Positions 41,671-51,358 of a DNA stretch of 64,000 bases are shown piece by piece. Made by a program: the position numbers and the translations under genes. Every line of letters starts with the position of its first letter. The stretch's first letter is position 1. The stretch is from an uncultured Rhodospirillaceae bacterium (GTDB taxonomy: Bacteria > Pseudomonadota > Alphaproteobacteria > Rhodospirillales > Magnetospirillaceae). The notes beneath the pieces were generated by a model that saw only the letters and a list, made by a program, of their open reading frames with translations, was not told the origin of the DNA and searched no databases. The stretch lies in contig CAJANL010000235.1 in the NCBI GenBank assembly GCA_903941105.1, positions 1 through 64,000 on the forward strand, read 5' to 3'.

Positions 41671-43597
41671 TACGCTGAAGATCGTCGTCGTCGTCGGGAC
41701 GCGGCCCAATTTCACCAAGCACTTCGCTCTGGAACACGCGTGCCGGAAGTTCGGGGTCGAGTGCGTCGTCGCCCACACCGGGCAGCACTACGACGACAAC
41801 ATGTCGGACGTGTTCTTCGACGAACTCGGTCTGACCCGGCCGGCCCATTCGAACCGCATCGAAAAGGGGACGCCGGCGCAGGTCCTGGGTCAGATCATGA
41901 CCTTTCTGGAAAATGTCCTCTACACCGAGCGGCCTGACGTCACCGTCGTCTACGGCGATGTCACCTCGACCATGGCGGGGGCGCTCGCCTCGGCACGGCT
42001 GGGCATTCCGGTCGCTCACATCGAGGCCGGCGTCCGGGCGGGCAACATCTACAATCCCGAGGAGCTGAACCGGCGCGTCACCGAGGTGAGTTCGTGCCTG
42101 CTGTTCGCCCATATCGAGGACGCCTACCAGAACCTGCTCCAGGCGGGTTTTCCGCGCAACCAGATCGTCCTGGCCGGGGACATCGTCCATGACTCGCTAC
42201 TGCTGGCCATGGAGCGGTTCAACATCGCGGTGACCGACGAAGGCTATGCCGTCGTCACCTTCCACCGGGCGGAGAACACCGACGATCCGGTCCGGCTGGC
42301 CCAGATTTGCCGGGCGTTGGTCAATTCGCGGCGGGAGATCCGGTTCCCGGTGCACCCCCGCACCCGCGACGCCCTTCGCCGGGAAGGGTTGTGGGATGGC
42401 CTCGCGGCCTGCGGCCACATCCGGCTGATGGAGCCTCTGGGGTTCATCGACAACGTCCGGCTTCTAGCCGGGGCCAACCGGGTCGTTTCGGATTCCGGCG
42501 GGCTTCGGCGCGAGGGCTATATCCTCGGCAAGCCGGTGGTTTCGCTGACCAGCATGGTCTGGGTGCCGGCCATGGTGGCGGCGGGCTGGGAACTGGTGGC
42601 CGATGTGGATGGCGACAAGATCCTGTTCGGCCTGCATGACTTCACCCCGCCGGCCAGCCGGCCCGCCATCTTCGGTGACGGAACGGCGGCAGAACGGGTG
42701 GTGCGTGTGCTGACCGGCCGTTTCGGCCGGGCCGGCCAGACCGCGCCGGTGATGACCGGCCTCGCCAACCAGAACAGCTTGGTATCGCGCGCCTTCCTGC
42801 CTCCGGCCGCGGATATGGCGGCGGCATCGGACGGGCGCGAAAGCGTGAGCGTCGTCATCCCCTGCTACAACGAGGAAGAGAGCCTTCCGACGTTGTTCGA
42901 GCGGCTTGATGCGCTGCGACACATTCTCGACAACAATACCCACCGGTTGGAATACATCCTGGTCGACGACGGCTCCACCGATGCGACGTGGCAGAAGCTG
43001 CAGGCCACGTATGGCGGATCGTCGCTGGTCAAGCTGATCAGGACCCCCCGCAACATGGGCTATGGTGGCGCGTTGAAGGTGGGGATGGTGGCGGCCGAGA
43101 CCGACATCGTCGTCACCGCCGACGCCGACACCAACTACGACGTCCGTGAAATTCCCAAGCTGCTGGCGGCGCTGACGCCCGGTGTGGACATCACCACTGC
43201 GTCGCCCTTCCTGCACGAGGGCGACTGGCATTATCCGGCGCATCGCTTCATCCTCAGCCGCGGCGTGGTGGTGCTCTACCGGCTCGCCCTAGGTCGCGCC
43301 GCGGGCGATCTGGTGACATTCACCGCCGGCTTCCGGGCCTACCGTCGGAATGTCGTCGCCGCCGTCCTCCCCGATGCCGACGACTTTCTGGCCAATGCTG
43401 AGATCATCTCGCGCGCTCTGCTGGCGGGGATGACCGTCGCCCAGATTCCGGCGACCATCTACGACCGCAAGTTCGGCCAGTCGAAGATGAAGACCTTCCG
43501 CATGATCTTCAGGCACCTGGACTTCATCGCCAGGCTGGCCTTGGGCCGCGTCAAGCCGCGCCCGGGTGGTTCGGTCCCGGGTGGCTCGGCCACGTGA
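41660..43597 (+). CDS. Fusion of UDP-GlcNAc 2-epimerase-like domain with family-2 glycosyltransferase
   Basis: HIEAGVRAGNIYNPEELNRR, TFHRAEN, VSDSGGLRREGYILGKPVVSL; then SVVIPCYNEEESLPTLF...ILVDDGSTDATW in the same frame. Confidence 0.9.
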   Translation: MRTDTLKIVVVVGTRPNFTKHFALEHACRKFGVECVVAHTGQHYDDNMSDVFFDELGLTRPAHSNRIEKGTPAQVLGQIMTFLENVLYTERPDVTVVYGDVTSTMAGALASARLGIPVAHIEAGVRAGNIYNPEELNRRVTEVSSCLLFAHIEDAYQNLLQAGFPRNQIVLAGDIVHDSLLLAMERFNIAVTDEGYAVVTFHRAENTDDPVRLAQICRALVNSRREIRFPVHPRTRDALRREGLWDGLAACGHIRLMEPLGFIDNVRLLAGANRVVSDSGGLRREGYILGKPVVSLTSMVWVPAMVAAGWELVADVDGDKILFGLHDFTPPASRPAIFGDGTAAERVVRVLTGRFGRAGQTAPVMTGLANQNSLVSRAFLPPAADMAAASDGRESVSVVIPCYNEEESLPTLFERLDALRHILDNNTHRLEYILVDDGSTDATWQKLQATYGGSSLVKLIRTPRNMGYGGALKVGMVAAETDIVVTADADTNYDVREIPKLLAALTPGVDITTASPFLHEGDWHYPAHRFILSRGVVVLYRLALGRAAGDLVTFTAGFRAYRRNVVAAVLPDADDFLANAEIISRALLAGMTVAQIPATIYDRKFGQSKMKTFRMIFRHLDFIARLALGRVKPRPGGSVPGGSAT

Positions 43598-44799
43598 TCC
43601 CCCGGATCTCCCCGCCTTTCGAACTGGACGACGTCCTGGCCCTGGCGGGGGGCGCCCTCGGGCGGGGCGGCGGCGTGGCCGCGTTCGAAGCCGCGCTGGC
43701 CGCCCATGGCGGAACCGGCCATGCCGTCGTCTTTCCCTATGGGCGAAGTGGGCTGTTCGCCCTGGCCAAGGTCCTGGGCTGGGAGGGACGGGAGATCATT
43801 CTGCCGGCCTATTCCTGCGCCGTGGTGCCTAATGCGCTGGTGACCGCCGGGGTCTGCCTGCGGTTCGTCGACGTGACCGCCGATGACTTCGCCATGGACC
43901 CGTTGTCGGTTCAAGCCGCTCTTGGGCCGGCCACCGCCGCCGTGCTCGCCACCCACATGCACGGCCTGCCGATGGATGTGGCGGGCCTGGAACGGGCGCT
44001 GGTGGGGCGGCCAGATGTCACGGTCGTCCATGATTGCGCCCTGGCCTTCGCGGCCGAGTTCGACGGCCGGCCGTTGGCGGCCATGGGCGCGGCCGGCCTG
44101 TTGTCGTTCAGCTTCGGCAAGCACCTGTCCACCGTCGAGGGCGGCGCCGTGGTAACGGGGGACGCGGGTCTCGCCCGCGACCTGCGCGACTACCGGGACC
44201 GCATGTTCCGAGCGCCGGGAGCCGCCAAGGCGTGGCGGCAATCGATCATGTTCCTTGCTGGCTGGATCGGGTTGACGCCCTGGCTCTATGGCATGGTCCA
44301 CCGCCTTGCCACGCAGACGCGCCTGCTCTCGTTTCTGACCGAATACTACGATCGCGGTGTCATCGTCGTTCCCGACGACCTGACCGGGCGACTGCCCGAG
44401 TGCCTGGGGTCGCTGGGGGTGTCCCAGGTCGTCAAGGCGGCGCGGCTGGTCGGGCGCCGGGTGGGCTACGCCCGCTACTATCGTCGAGAATTGGGGGATT
44501 GCCCCCAACTGCGCTGGCCATCGGCACGTCCCGGCGCCACCTTTTCCCACTGCGCCTGCCTGGTCGAAGACCGCGACTCCCTGCTGCACCATTTGCTGCG
44601 GCGCGGTATCCACGCCGGCAAGGAAGTGTTCGACTACGCCCTGACCGACTTCCCCGCCTATGGCGTCGAAAGCCCCGAGGCGTTCCCCGTCGCCCGCGCC
44701 ATCGCCCGCGAGGTGGTGCTGCTGCCCAACCATTCCCGGCTGGAGCACCGCGACGCGCACCGGGTCGTCCAGGCGGTCAGGGAATGGTGCGGACGATGA
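43594..44799 (+). CDS. Second DegT/DnrJ/EryC1/StrS-like PLP aminotransferase
   Basis: VFPYGRSGLFALAKVLG, LSFSFGKHLSTVEGGAVVT; GTGA overlap with upstream gene. Confidence 0.85.
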   Translation: MIPRISPPFELDDVLALAGGALGRGGGVAAFEAALAAHGGTGHAVVFPYGRSGLFALAKVLGWEGREIILPAYSCAVVPNALVTAGVCLRFVDVTADDFAMDPLSVQAALGPATAAVLATHMHGLPMDVAGLERALVGRPDVTVVHDCALAFAAEFDGRPLAAMGAAGLLSFSFGKHLSTVEGGAVVTGDAGLARDLRDYRDRMFRAPGAAKAWRQSIMFLAGWIGLTPWLYGMVHRLATQTRLLSFLTEYYDRGVIVVPDDLTGRLPECLGSLGVSQVVKAARLVGRRVGYARYYRRELGDCPQLRWPSARPGATFSHCACLVEDRDSLLHHLLRRGIHAGKEVFDYALTDFPAYGVESPEAFPVARAIAREVVLLPNHSRLEHRDAHRVVQAVREWCGR

Positions 44800-46217
44800 C
44801 CGCCCTGCGTCTGGTCATCCCGACCCTGCCGGCGCCGCCCTGGTTGGTCTACACGGCGAATCTCGCATCCGATCTTCTCGGCCTGCCGCAGCCGATGGTG
44901 ATCGTCGGCGCCGATGATGGCGGCCGCGCCGAGGGGCCGAGGATCGGCTACGGCGTTGCCACCCTCGATCAAGCCCCCCGGATTCCCCGGCTTCCCTGCG
45001 CCGCCGACGGGGCCATGGTTGGGGTCGATCTGGATTGCCTCGGGCTGGGGCGGCGCAGTGTCCTTGTCCTCCGCGACACCATCGAGGCCGGATCGGGCCG
45101 CGTCGACCTGCTGTTCAACCTGTTCTCGTATGTGTCCTGTCTGGCCGAGTGGGAGCACGAGCGGGCGAGCGGCTCGCGGCAGTCCTATGCCTGTCGCGTG
45201 CGCGGGGATGCGGCGCGGTACGATCGGCCGTGGGCCAACTATCTGCTGCTTGCCCTTGCCGAAGAAATCGAACGGGCGTTTCCCGGCAGCGTCGATTCCA
45301 GCCGCAAGCAAGCGCGTGTCTACCTTACCCACGATGTGGACGTGCTCGACAAGAAGTTGCCGACGCGCGCCAAGGATACCGCCCGCCATCTATTCAACGC
45401 GGCACGCGACCTGACGCGGGGGCGCATGGGCGATGCCGCCGGGTCCCTGGTGCAGGCCTGGCGGATGGTGGTCGATGACAACGACTATTTCGCCTTGCGC
45501 CACATCGCGGCCGTGGAAGAGGCGCGCCGGGTCAAGTCGGCCTTCAACGTGTTCACCGCGTGCCGGCCGAGCGGGTTCGGCGAGGCCTGGGTCAGCCGGC
45601 TGCTGGACCCGACCTATGATTCGGGCGACGACGCCAGGCTCAGGCCGGTGCTCGACGATCTCGTGGCCGGCGGATGGGAGGTGGGGAGCCACTTCGCCTT
45701 CCACAGCTGGCGTGATCCAGCCCGGATGACGGCCGAGATCGACGGCATGCGGCGCCGCTTCGGCCTGGAGCGGGTGCGGTCCTGCCGCCAGCACTGGCTG
45801 CGGTTCTCCCTCGGCGAGACCTGGGCGGCGCAGACGCAGGCCGGCATCGAGGTGGACACGACGCTCGGCTTCAACGACCGCCCCGGCTTCCGCGCCGGAC
45901 TCGCCGCCGCCTTCCGCCCCTACGACCACCAGCGGCAAGCGGCGCATGAGATCCTCGCCATTCCGACCATGCTGATGGACACCCAGCTCTATTACAGCCG
46001 CAAGATGTCGACTGCCGCCCGGCATGAGCGGATCGCCACGCTGCTCGACCAGTTGATCGAGGTCGGTGGCGAGGCCTGCGTGATCTGGCATACGCATGTG
46101 TTCTCGCCCGACCACGGTTGGGGCCAGGATTACGAGACGTTGCTCGACCTGATCGTCGCCAAGGGACTCGCCACGGCGCTGCCCGCCGACGTCTGTTCAG
46201 CCACCGGGAGGCGATGA
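44796..46217 (+). CDS. Polysaccharide deacetylase-like protein
   Basis: VYLTHDVDVLDKKLPTRAKD, GWEVGSHFAFHSWRD, VIWHTHVFSPDHGW; ATGA overlap. Confidence 0.75.
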   Translation: MTALRLVIPTLPAPPWLVYTANLASDLLGLPQPMVIVGADDGGRAEGPRIGYGVATLDQAPRIPRLPCAADGAMVGVDLDCLGLGRRSVLVLRDTIEAGSGRVDLLFNLFSYVSCLAEWEHERASGSRQSYACRVRGDAARYDRPWANYLLLALAEEIERAFPGSVDSSRKQARVYLTHDVDVLDKKLPTRAKDTARHLFNAARDLTRGRMGDAAGSLVQAWRMVVDDNDYFALRHIAAVEEARRVKSAFNVFTACRPSGFGEAWVSRLLDPTYDSGDDARLRPVLDDLVAGGWEVGSHFAFHSWRDPARMTAEIDGMRRRFGLERVRSCRQHWLRFSLGETWAAQTQAGIEVDTTLGFNDRPGFRAGLAAAFRPYDHQRQAAHEILAIPTMLMDTQLYYSRKMSTAARHERIATLLDQLIEVGGEACVIWHTHVFSPDHGWGQDYETLLDLIVAKGLATALPADVCSATGRR

Positions 46218-48154
46218 TGTGCGGCATTTGCGGCATGCGGCTGTCGGAGGCCAAGGTCGAGGTCCGCGACCTCGCCGCCATGACGGCCCGCCTCCGCCAT
46301 CGGGGGCCGGATGACGAGGGCTATTTTCTCGACCGTGAGTTCGGCGCTGGCCACACCCGCCTCAGCATCATTGACCTGTCCCGCAGCGGTGCCCAGCCGA
46401 TGGTCGACCCCTCCGGGCGCTATTGCATGGTCTTCAACGGCGAAATCTACAATGCGCCCGCCTTGCGCGCCCGGCTGGAGACGGAGGGCGAGCGGTTCCG
46501 GGGCCACAGCGACACCGAGGTGTTGCTCCGCCTGTTCGCGAGAGACGGGGCGGCTTGCCTTGCCCAGTTGAACGGCATGTTCGCCTTCGCGGTGTGGGAT
46601 CGTCGCGAGCGGTCGCTATTCCTGGCCCGTGACCCGTTCGGCATCAAGCCGCTTTATGTAGCGGAAACCCGGCATGGCGTCGCCTTCGCCTCGGAGATCA
46701 AGGCGCTGCTGACCTTCGACGGCCTGGAGGCGGCGCTGAACCCGGCGGGGCTCGCCGATTACCTCACCTTCCAGTATGCCCTTGGCGACAAGACCCTGTT
46801 CCAGGTTGTGCGGAAGCTTCTGCCCGGTCGGTGGCTGAAATTCGGGCCGGACGGTATGCGCCAGGAAGGCCGGTTCTGGTGCATCCGCTTCGACAGGCGC
46901 GACATGGCCCCCGAAGCCGCCGTGACCGAGTTGCACGCCCTTTTGGACGATTCGGTGCGAAGCCAGCTGCGCAGCGACGTGCCGGTTGGGTGCCACCTCA
47001 GCGGCGGCATCGACACCGGCACCATCACCGCCCTGGCGCGCCGGCATCACCCCGGCCGGATCGAGGCGTTCACTGCCCGGTTCGCGGGCGGCGGTCAGTT
47101 CGACGACAGCCACTTCGCCCGGATCAGCGCCGCTCACATCGGCTGCGATCTCCACGAGATCGTTCCCGATGCCGAGGATTTCCGGCGCGAGTTCGACCGG
47201 CTGATCTGGGCTTTGGATGAGCCGGTCGCCGCGCCGGGGTCGTTCGCCCAATACTTCGTCTCGAAGCTGGCCGCCACACGGGTCAAGGTGGTTCTCGGCG
47301 GCCAGGGTGCCGATGAGCTGGCGGGTGGCTATGCCCGATACCTGATATTCGCGCTCGACATGGCCCTCAAGGCAGACATTCACCAGAAAGACCAGGGTCT
47401 CGGGCTCGACCTCGCGGCGATCCGTCCCGGGCTGCCCCAACTGGCCAACTATTTCCCCCTGATGCAGCAATCCTTCGGCAGGGGGCTGTCGGAACGCCCG
47501 GCCGAGCGCTTCCTGTCGCTGATCCGCCGCCAGGACGATACCTGCGATCTGCTGAGGCCGGGGCTGGTTGACCCCCGCGACACCGTCGCCGAGTATGAGG
47601 CGCTGTTCGACGCGCCCGGCCCACAGGTGTCGCTGCTGGACAAGGTGCTGCATTTCGAGACGACCCAGTGGCTGCCGGCCCTTCTTCAGGTGGAGGACCG
47701 CACCTCCATGGCATGGTCGCTGGAGTCGCGGGTGCCATTCCTCGATACCCGCATCGCCGAACTGCTGTTTTCGTTGCCACCTGCCACCAAGCTGCGCGAC
47801 GGGCGCCTGAAACACCTCGTCCGCGCCGCGGCGGCGGATCTGCTGGCTCCAGAGATCGCCTCGCGCCGCGACAAGGTGGGGTTTCCTGTGCCGGTCAACC
47901 AATGGCTTGGCGGGCCGCTGTCGGGATGGCTGCGCGAGCGCCTCCTCGAGACGCCTGGGGGAAGCTTCGCCGGGTTCTTCCAGCGGCGGCAGGTCGAGAC
48001 GCAGGTGTCGGCCGGCAGCAAGTTTGGCCGCGAGGTCTGGGGGCTGTTGTGCCTTGAAAGCTGGTCGCGGCAGTTCCTCGATCAGCCCGCCGCCGGCTAT
48101 GGGGACTCCGTCGACCCGGCCAGGGTCGTCGATGTCGGCGGGACCGTCATTTGA
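46217..48154 (+). CDS. asnB: Asparagine synthase (glutamine-hydrolysing)-like amidotransferase
   Basis: MCGICGM, LRHRGPDDEGYF, FNGEIYNAPALR, VGCHLSGGIDTGTITAL. Confidence 0.92.
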   Translation: MCGICGMRLSEAKVEVRDLAAMTARLRHRGPDDEGYFLDREFGAGHTRLSIIDLSRSGAQPMVDPSGRYCMVFNGEIYNAPALRARLETEGERFRGHSDTEVLLRLFARDGAACLAQLNGMFAFAVWDRRERSLFLARDPFGIKPLYVAETRHGVAFASEIKALLTFDGLEAALNPAGLADYLTFQYALGDKTLFQVVRKLLPGRWLKFGPDGMRQEGRFWCIRFDRRDMAPEAAVTELHALLDDSVRSQLRSDVPVGCHLSGGIDTGTITALARRHHPGRIEAFTARFAGGGQFDDSHFARISAAHIGCDLHEIVPDAEDFRREFDRLIWALDEPVAAPGSFAQYFVSKLAATRVKVVLGGQGADELAGGYARYLIFALDMALKADIHQKDQGLGLDLAAIRPGLPQLANYFPLMQQSFGRGLSERPAERFLSLIRRQDDTCDLLRPGLVDPRDTVAEYEALFDAPGPQVSLLDKVLHFETTQWLPALLQVEDRTSMAWSLESRVPFLDTRIAELLFSLPPATKLRDGRLKHLVRAAAADLLAPEIASRRDKVGFPVPVNQWLGGPLSGWLRERLLETPGGSFAGFFQRRQVETQVSAGSKFGREVWGLLCLESWSRQFLDQPAAGYGDSVDPARVVDVGGTVI

Positions 48155-49667
48155 GCTTCAGCAGGCTCTGCTTGAACAGGTGCATGCCGATGCGTGCCTT
48201 GCGCACGAACTCGGTGGGGCTTTTCAGCTTCATCACTTCCCGCACCAGGTATTTTGGCCGGAAATAGAACGACCGCACCGCCTTCTGCTGCAATTGGCGA
48301 AGGGTGTCGAGCGAGACGTGGGTCTCGATGACTTCCTGTTGTAGGCTCTCCACCGGGTCGATGGCATGGTCGCGCCAATAGTCGCGCCGGATCAGGCCGC
48401 TGCCCAGAGCCTCCAGGTACATTTCGGTGCCGGCATAGGGAATGGTGATGGAGAACTCGGCGTAGTCGGCATTGATTGACAATGCAAAGGCGATCGTCTC
48501 CTCCATGTCCTCGCGGCTTTCGCCGTGGTTGCCGAACATGAAATAGGACAGCACCGTCAGCCCATTGCGCTTGGCCAGGTCGACCGCGGTTCGTGCCTGC
48601 TCGACGGTGATGCGCTTCTTCATCAACTCGATGACCCGTTGAACTCCGGATTCGATGCCGTAGTGAATGCGGCGGCAGCCGGCGCGATGCATCAGGGCCA
48701 GCAGTTCGTCTTCGACCGAACTGACCCGGTCGCGCACCGACCACGTCACCTCGCGATGCAGCCCGCTGTCTATCAAGCCGTGGCAGATTTCGCGGAGGCG
48801 GGTCTTCGACCAGGTGAAGGTATCGTCGTAGATCTCGACTTCCTTGATTCCCATCTGGTGGATCTGGCGGAATTCGGCGACGACGCTGGCGGCGCTGCGC
48901 GACAGGGTCTTCTGGAAGTTCAGCTTGCAGAAGGTGCAGCGGTGGGGACAGCCGCGGCTGGTGATCATCGTCGTCACGAACGCTTCCGAACTCAGCACCG
49001 ACTTGTAGTGCTTGTGCGGCAACAAGGTGCGGTCGGGGATGGGAAGCGAATCCAGATCGGCATGGATGTGGAACAGGTCATCGCCGGTCTTGAGCCCGCC
49101 TGCAACCTTGATGTGCAGGCCGGGGAAGTCGTTGTCCAACCGGTCGTTGGCGACCATGTTGCACAGATACAGGAACGGCACCTCTCCGTCGCCGACGACG
49201 ACTGAATCTACAAAGGGGTGGTCCAGGGTCTCGCCGGGGAAGATGCTGACATGGGGGCCGCCATAGGTGAGGTGTGCGTGGGGCAGCCTTTCCTTGATCA
49301 GCCGGCCGGTCTTGTGGGCGGGGAACCAGAAGTCGGTCCAGGCCGATATCCCCACCACGTCCGGGGCGAACGCAGCCACCTGTTCGACCACGGCGGCGAA
49401 GTCGAGCCGCTCGGCGATGGCGTCGATGACGAGCACCGTATGGGGGGAGTGGGTCTTGACCATGGTGGCGACATAGAGCACCCCCAGGGGCGGCTTGTAG
49501 CCCAGTTCCTCCATGCCGTTTTCGTAATGGGGCAGCAGGGTCTTGACGCCGCCCGATTCAGGCGGCTGGATGACGCAGACCCGCAGCGGCCGCTGGGCGT
49601 CGGTCATATGGGCCGGGGCGCTTTCGGCGCTGGCGCGGCTTCGAAGCAGGAAATCCTTGGTACTCAT
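48147..49667 (-). CDS. Radical SAM protein with N-terminal B12-binding-like domain
   Basis: LTYGGPHVSIFPGETLDHPFVDSVVVGDGE; ITSRGCPHRCTFCKLNF (CxxxCxxC). Confidence 0.92.
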   Translation of the reverse strand: MSTKDFLLRSRASAESAPAHMTDAQRPLRVCVIQPPESGGVKTLLPHYENGMEELGYKPPLGVLYVATMVKTHSPHTVLVIDAIAERLDFAAVVEQVAAFAPDVVGISAWTDFWFPAHKTGRLIKERLPHAHLTYGGPHVSIFPGETLDHPFVDSVVVGDGEVPFLYLCNMVANDRLDNDFPGLHIKVAGGLKTGDDLFHIHADLDSLPIPDRTLLPHKHYKSVLSSEAFVTTMITSRGCPHRCTFCKLNFQKTLSRSAASVVAEFRQIHQMGIKEVEIYDDTFTWSKTRLREICHGLIDSGLHREVTWSVRDRVSSVEDELLALMHRAGCRRIHYGIESGVQRVIELMKKRITVEQARTAVDLAKRNGLTVLSYFMFGNHGESREDMEETIAFALSINADYAEFSITIPYAGTEMYLEALGSGLIRRDYWRDHAIDPVESLQQEVIETHVSLDTLRQLQQKAVRSFYFRPKYLVREVMKLKSPTEFVRKARIGMHLFKQSLLKLK

Positions 49668-50184
49668 CGGTTGACCAGCCCCCGGATGGCGGCAAAGGCG
49701 TTCATCGTACACTCACTGCCGTCACCATCCCGCCGCATGTAGGACAGCATGGGGCGGCGATCGTGGTCGACGGTGCCATAGAGAACGCCCCCCACGCCGG
49801 CCGTCAGCCGGTCGGTCCACGCCGTGTCCTGGTAGGATGCCTTGATCACCACACAGCCGCGGCGGAACAGTTCAACGCATTTCGGTAAATGCCGGATGAA
49901 GCCGAAGTCCACATACACGCAGGGCACTCCCGCCGTCAGGCAATCCATGAAGCCGAAACCGAACAAGTCACTGACCACAATGTCGGCCGTGGGCAGGACT
50001 TCGGCAAGGGGCGCGGACGACATCGTCGCCCCCGGACATTCCAGATGTTCGATCTGCTGCGGCCGCAGGGGAAGCTTTCCCATCTCTCCCCGGTCGTTGG
50101 GGTGGCATTTGTATAGGACCTCGGCACCGGGTATCCGCGTCAGCGCTCCGACCTGTAGCAGGTGGCCGTGCCATTCGGCAAGAT
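49664..50184 (-). pseudogene. 5'-truncated glycan-type gene (resembles C-terminus of CDP-glycerol glycerophosphotransferase/UDP-GlcNAc-epimerase-fold proteins)
   Basis: EVLYKCHPNDRGEMGKLP...LPTADIVVSDLFGFGFMDCLTAGVPCVYVDFGF; upstream sequence becomes a transposase-like remnant. Confidence 0.5.
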
Positions 50185-50283
50185 CGTCAGATCGGCGACC
50201 ACTTCCTTCAAGTCGCGCATCTCGCGGCGCAGCTCCCTGACCTCGCAGGTGCTGGCCTGATCGGCTGCGGATTTCGGCGCCAT
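50140..50283 (-). pseudogene. IS3-family OrfA-like remnant
   Basis: MAPKSAADQASTCEVRELRREMRDLKEVVADLT breaks off at about 50185. Confidence 0.5.
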
Positions 50284-50527
50284 GGATTTCTGTCTCATCT
50301 TCGCTTTCTTCGGTCATTACGATGAGCCAGAAATTTGCCGTTACGCAAATGCCCCGATTTGTCCCACGGGTGCTGACGTCAGACAATCGCGCATACGTGT
50401 CCAGAGGCGGCGCTCGATTAGGTTGGGTCGAACGCTGTTTATTCTGCTGACATTGAATGGGGTCATCACCGGAGAAACCCCTAAGTAGGGCACCCGCAAG
50501 GGCGCAGCCCAACAGGAAGCTGGCGCC

Positions 50528-51358
50528 TCATCCGCAGCCCGGGACTTGGCTTAGCAATTCTCGCCAGCGTTCCTTCCACCCCGTCTCGTGGGTTGCACCG
50601 GGCACCGTTCTGGCCGTGACACAGGCCGATCCGGCGGCTTGCCGGAACCGTTCGGCGATGGCCGGGGGCACGGTCCTGTCCGCCATGCCGCTCCAGTGTA
50701 TTTGCGGTATGCGGGCAACCTGTGAGGCAACGTCGACGGCATTAAGCGACCCGGACAGGGGCGAGACCTTGTTGAGGCGATTGACCTCCGCATGATCCAG
50801 GTTTCCCGCCACGGTCCGAATGGAGGCCACATCCTTGCGGCTGGCCGCGACCAGCACCGCCACGGCCCCGCCGCCGGAATAGCCGACGAGATTGATCTTC
50901 TGGCCGGGGGCCTGGGTCAGGACCTGGTCGATCGCTTGCCCCATCGACGCGATGACTTCCGGCGCGAACCGCTTGCCGGTCCAATAGGGGGTGCCACAAG
51001 TGGGATTCTTTGCCCTGGCGGTGAACTGGCAGGGCCGGGCGAGATAGACGACGTTCGCCCCCTGATCGACCGAGGCCAGTGCCAACCCCAGTGCTTCCCT
51101 CGGAGTCGGGTCGAGCGAGACCTCGGTACGCGACAGCCATGCCAGCCCGTCGCCCTCGATATAGATGGTGACGGGCTGCCCCGGATCGCGGATGCGGGCA
51201 AACGTGGTCAGCGCGAACGGATCGGTCTTGATCAACATCCGCTGGAGGCCAGCCGGTCTCGCCAGCGCGTCGGCATTCGCATCACGGTCGATGGCGGCGC
51301 ACCCGGCGAGCCCCGGGAATGCTGCGGCCAATAGCGTAAACAGCCGTGTCTTTTGCAT
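50528..51358 (-). CDS. Alpha/beta-hydrolase-like putative lipoprotein
   Basis: Signal with lipobox-like LAGC; NLVGYSGGGAVAVLVA nucleophile elbow. Confidence 0.75.
   Translation of the reverse strand: MQKTRLFTLLAAAFPGLAGCAAIDRDANADALARPAGLQRMLIKTDPFALTTFARIRDPGQPVTIYIEGDGLAWLSRTEVSLDPTPREALGLALASVDQGANVVYLARPCQFTARAKNPTCGTPYWTGKRFAPEVIASMGQAIDQVLTQAPGQKINLVGYSGGGAVAVLVAASRKDVASIRTVAGNLDHAEVNRLNKVSPLSGSLNAVDVASQVARIPQIHWSGMADRTVPPAIAERFRQAAGSACVTARTVPGATHETGWKERWRELLSQVPGCG

Noticed and set aside
39835-41778. 647-aa minus-strand ORF
   Set aside because: Antisense to the aminotransferase and acyltransferase genes, which have clear motifs
50282-50488. 68-aa plus-strand ORF
   Set aside because: Lies in IS-remnant/intergenic sequence opposite a transposase-like fragment; no motif
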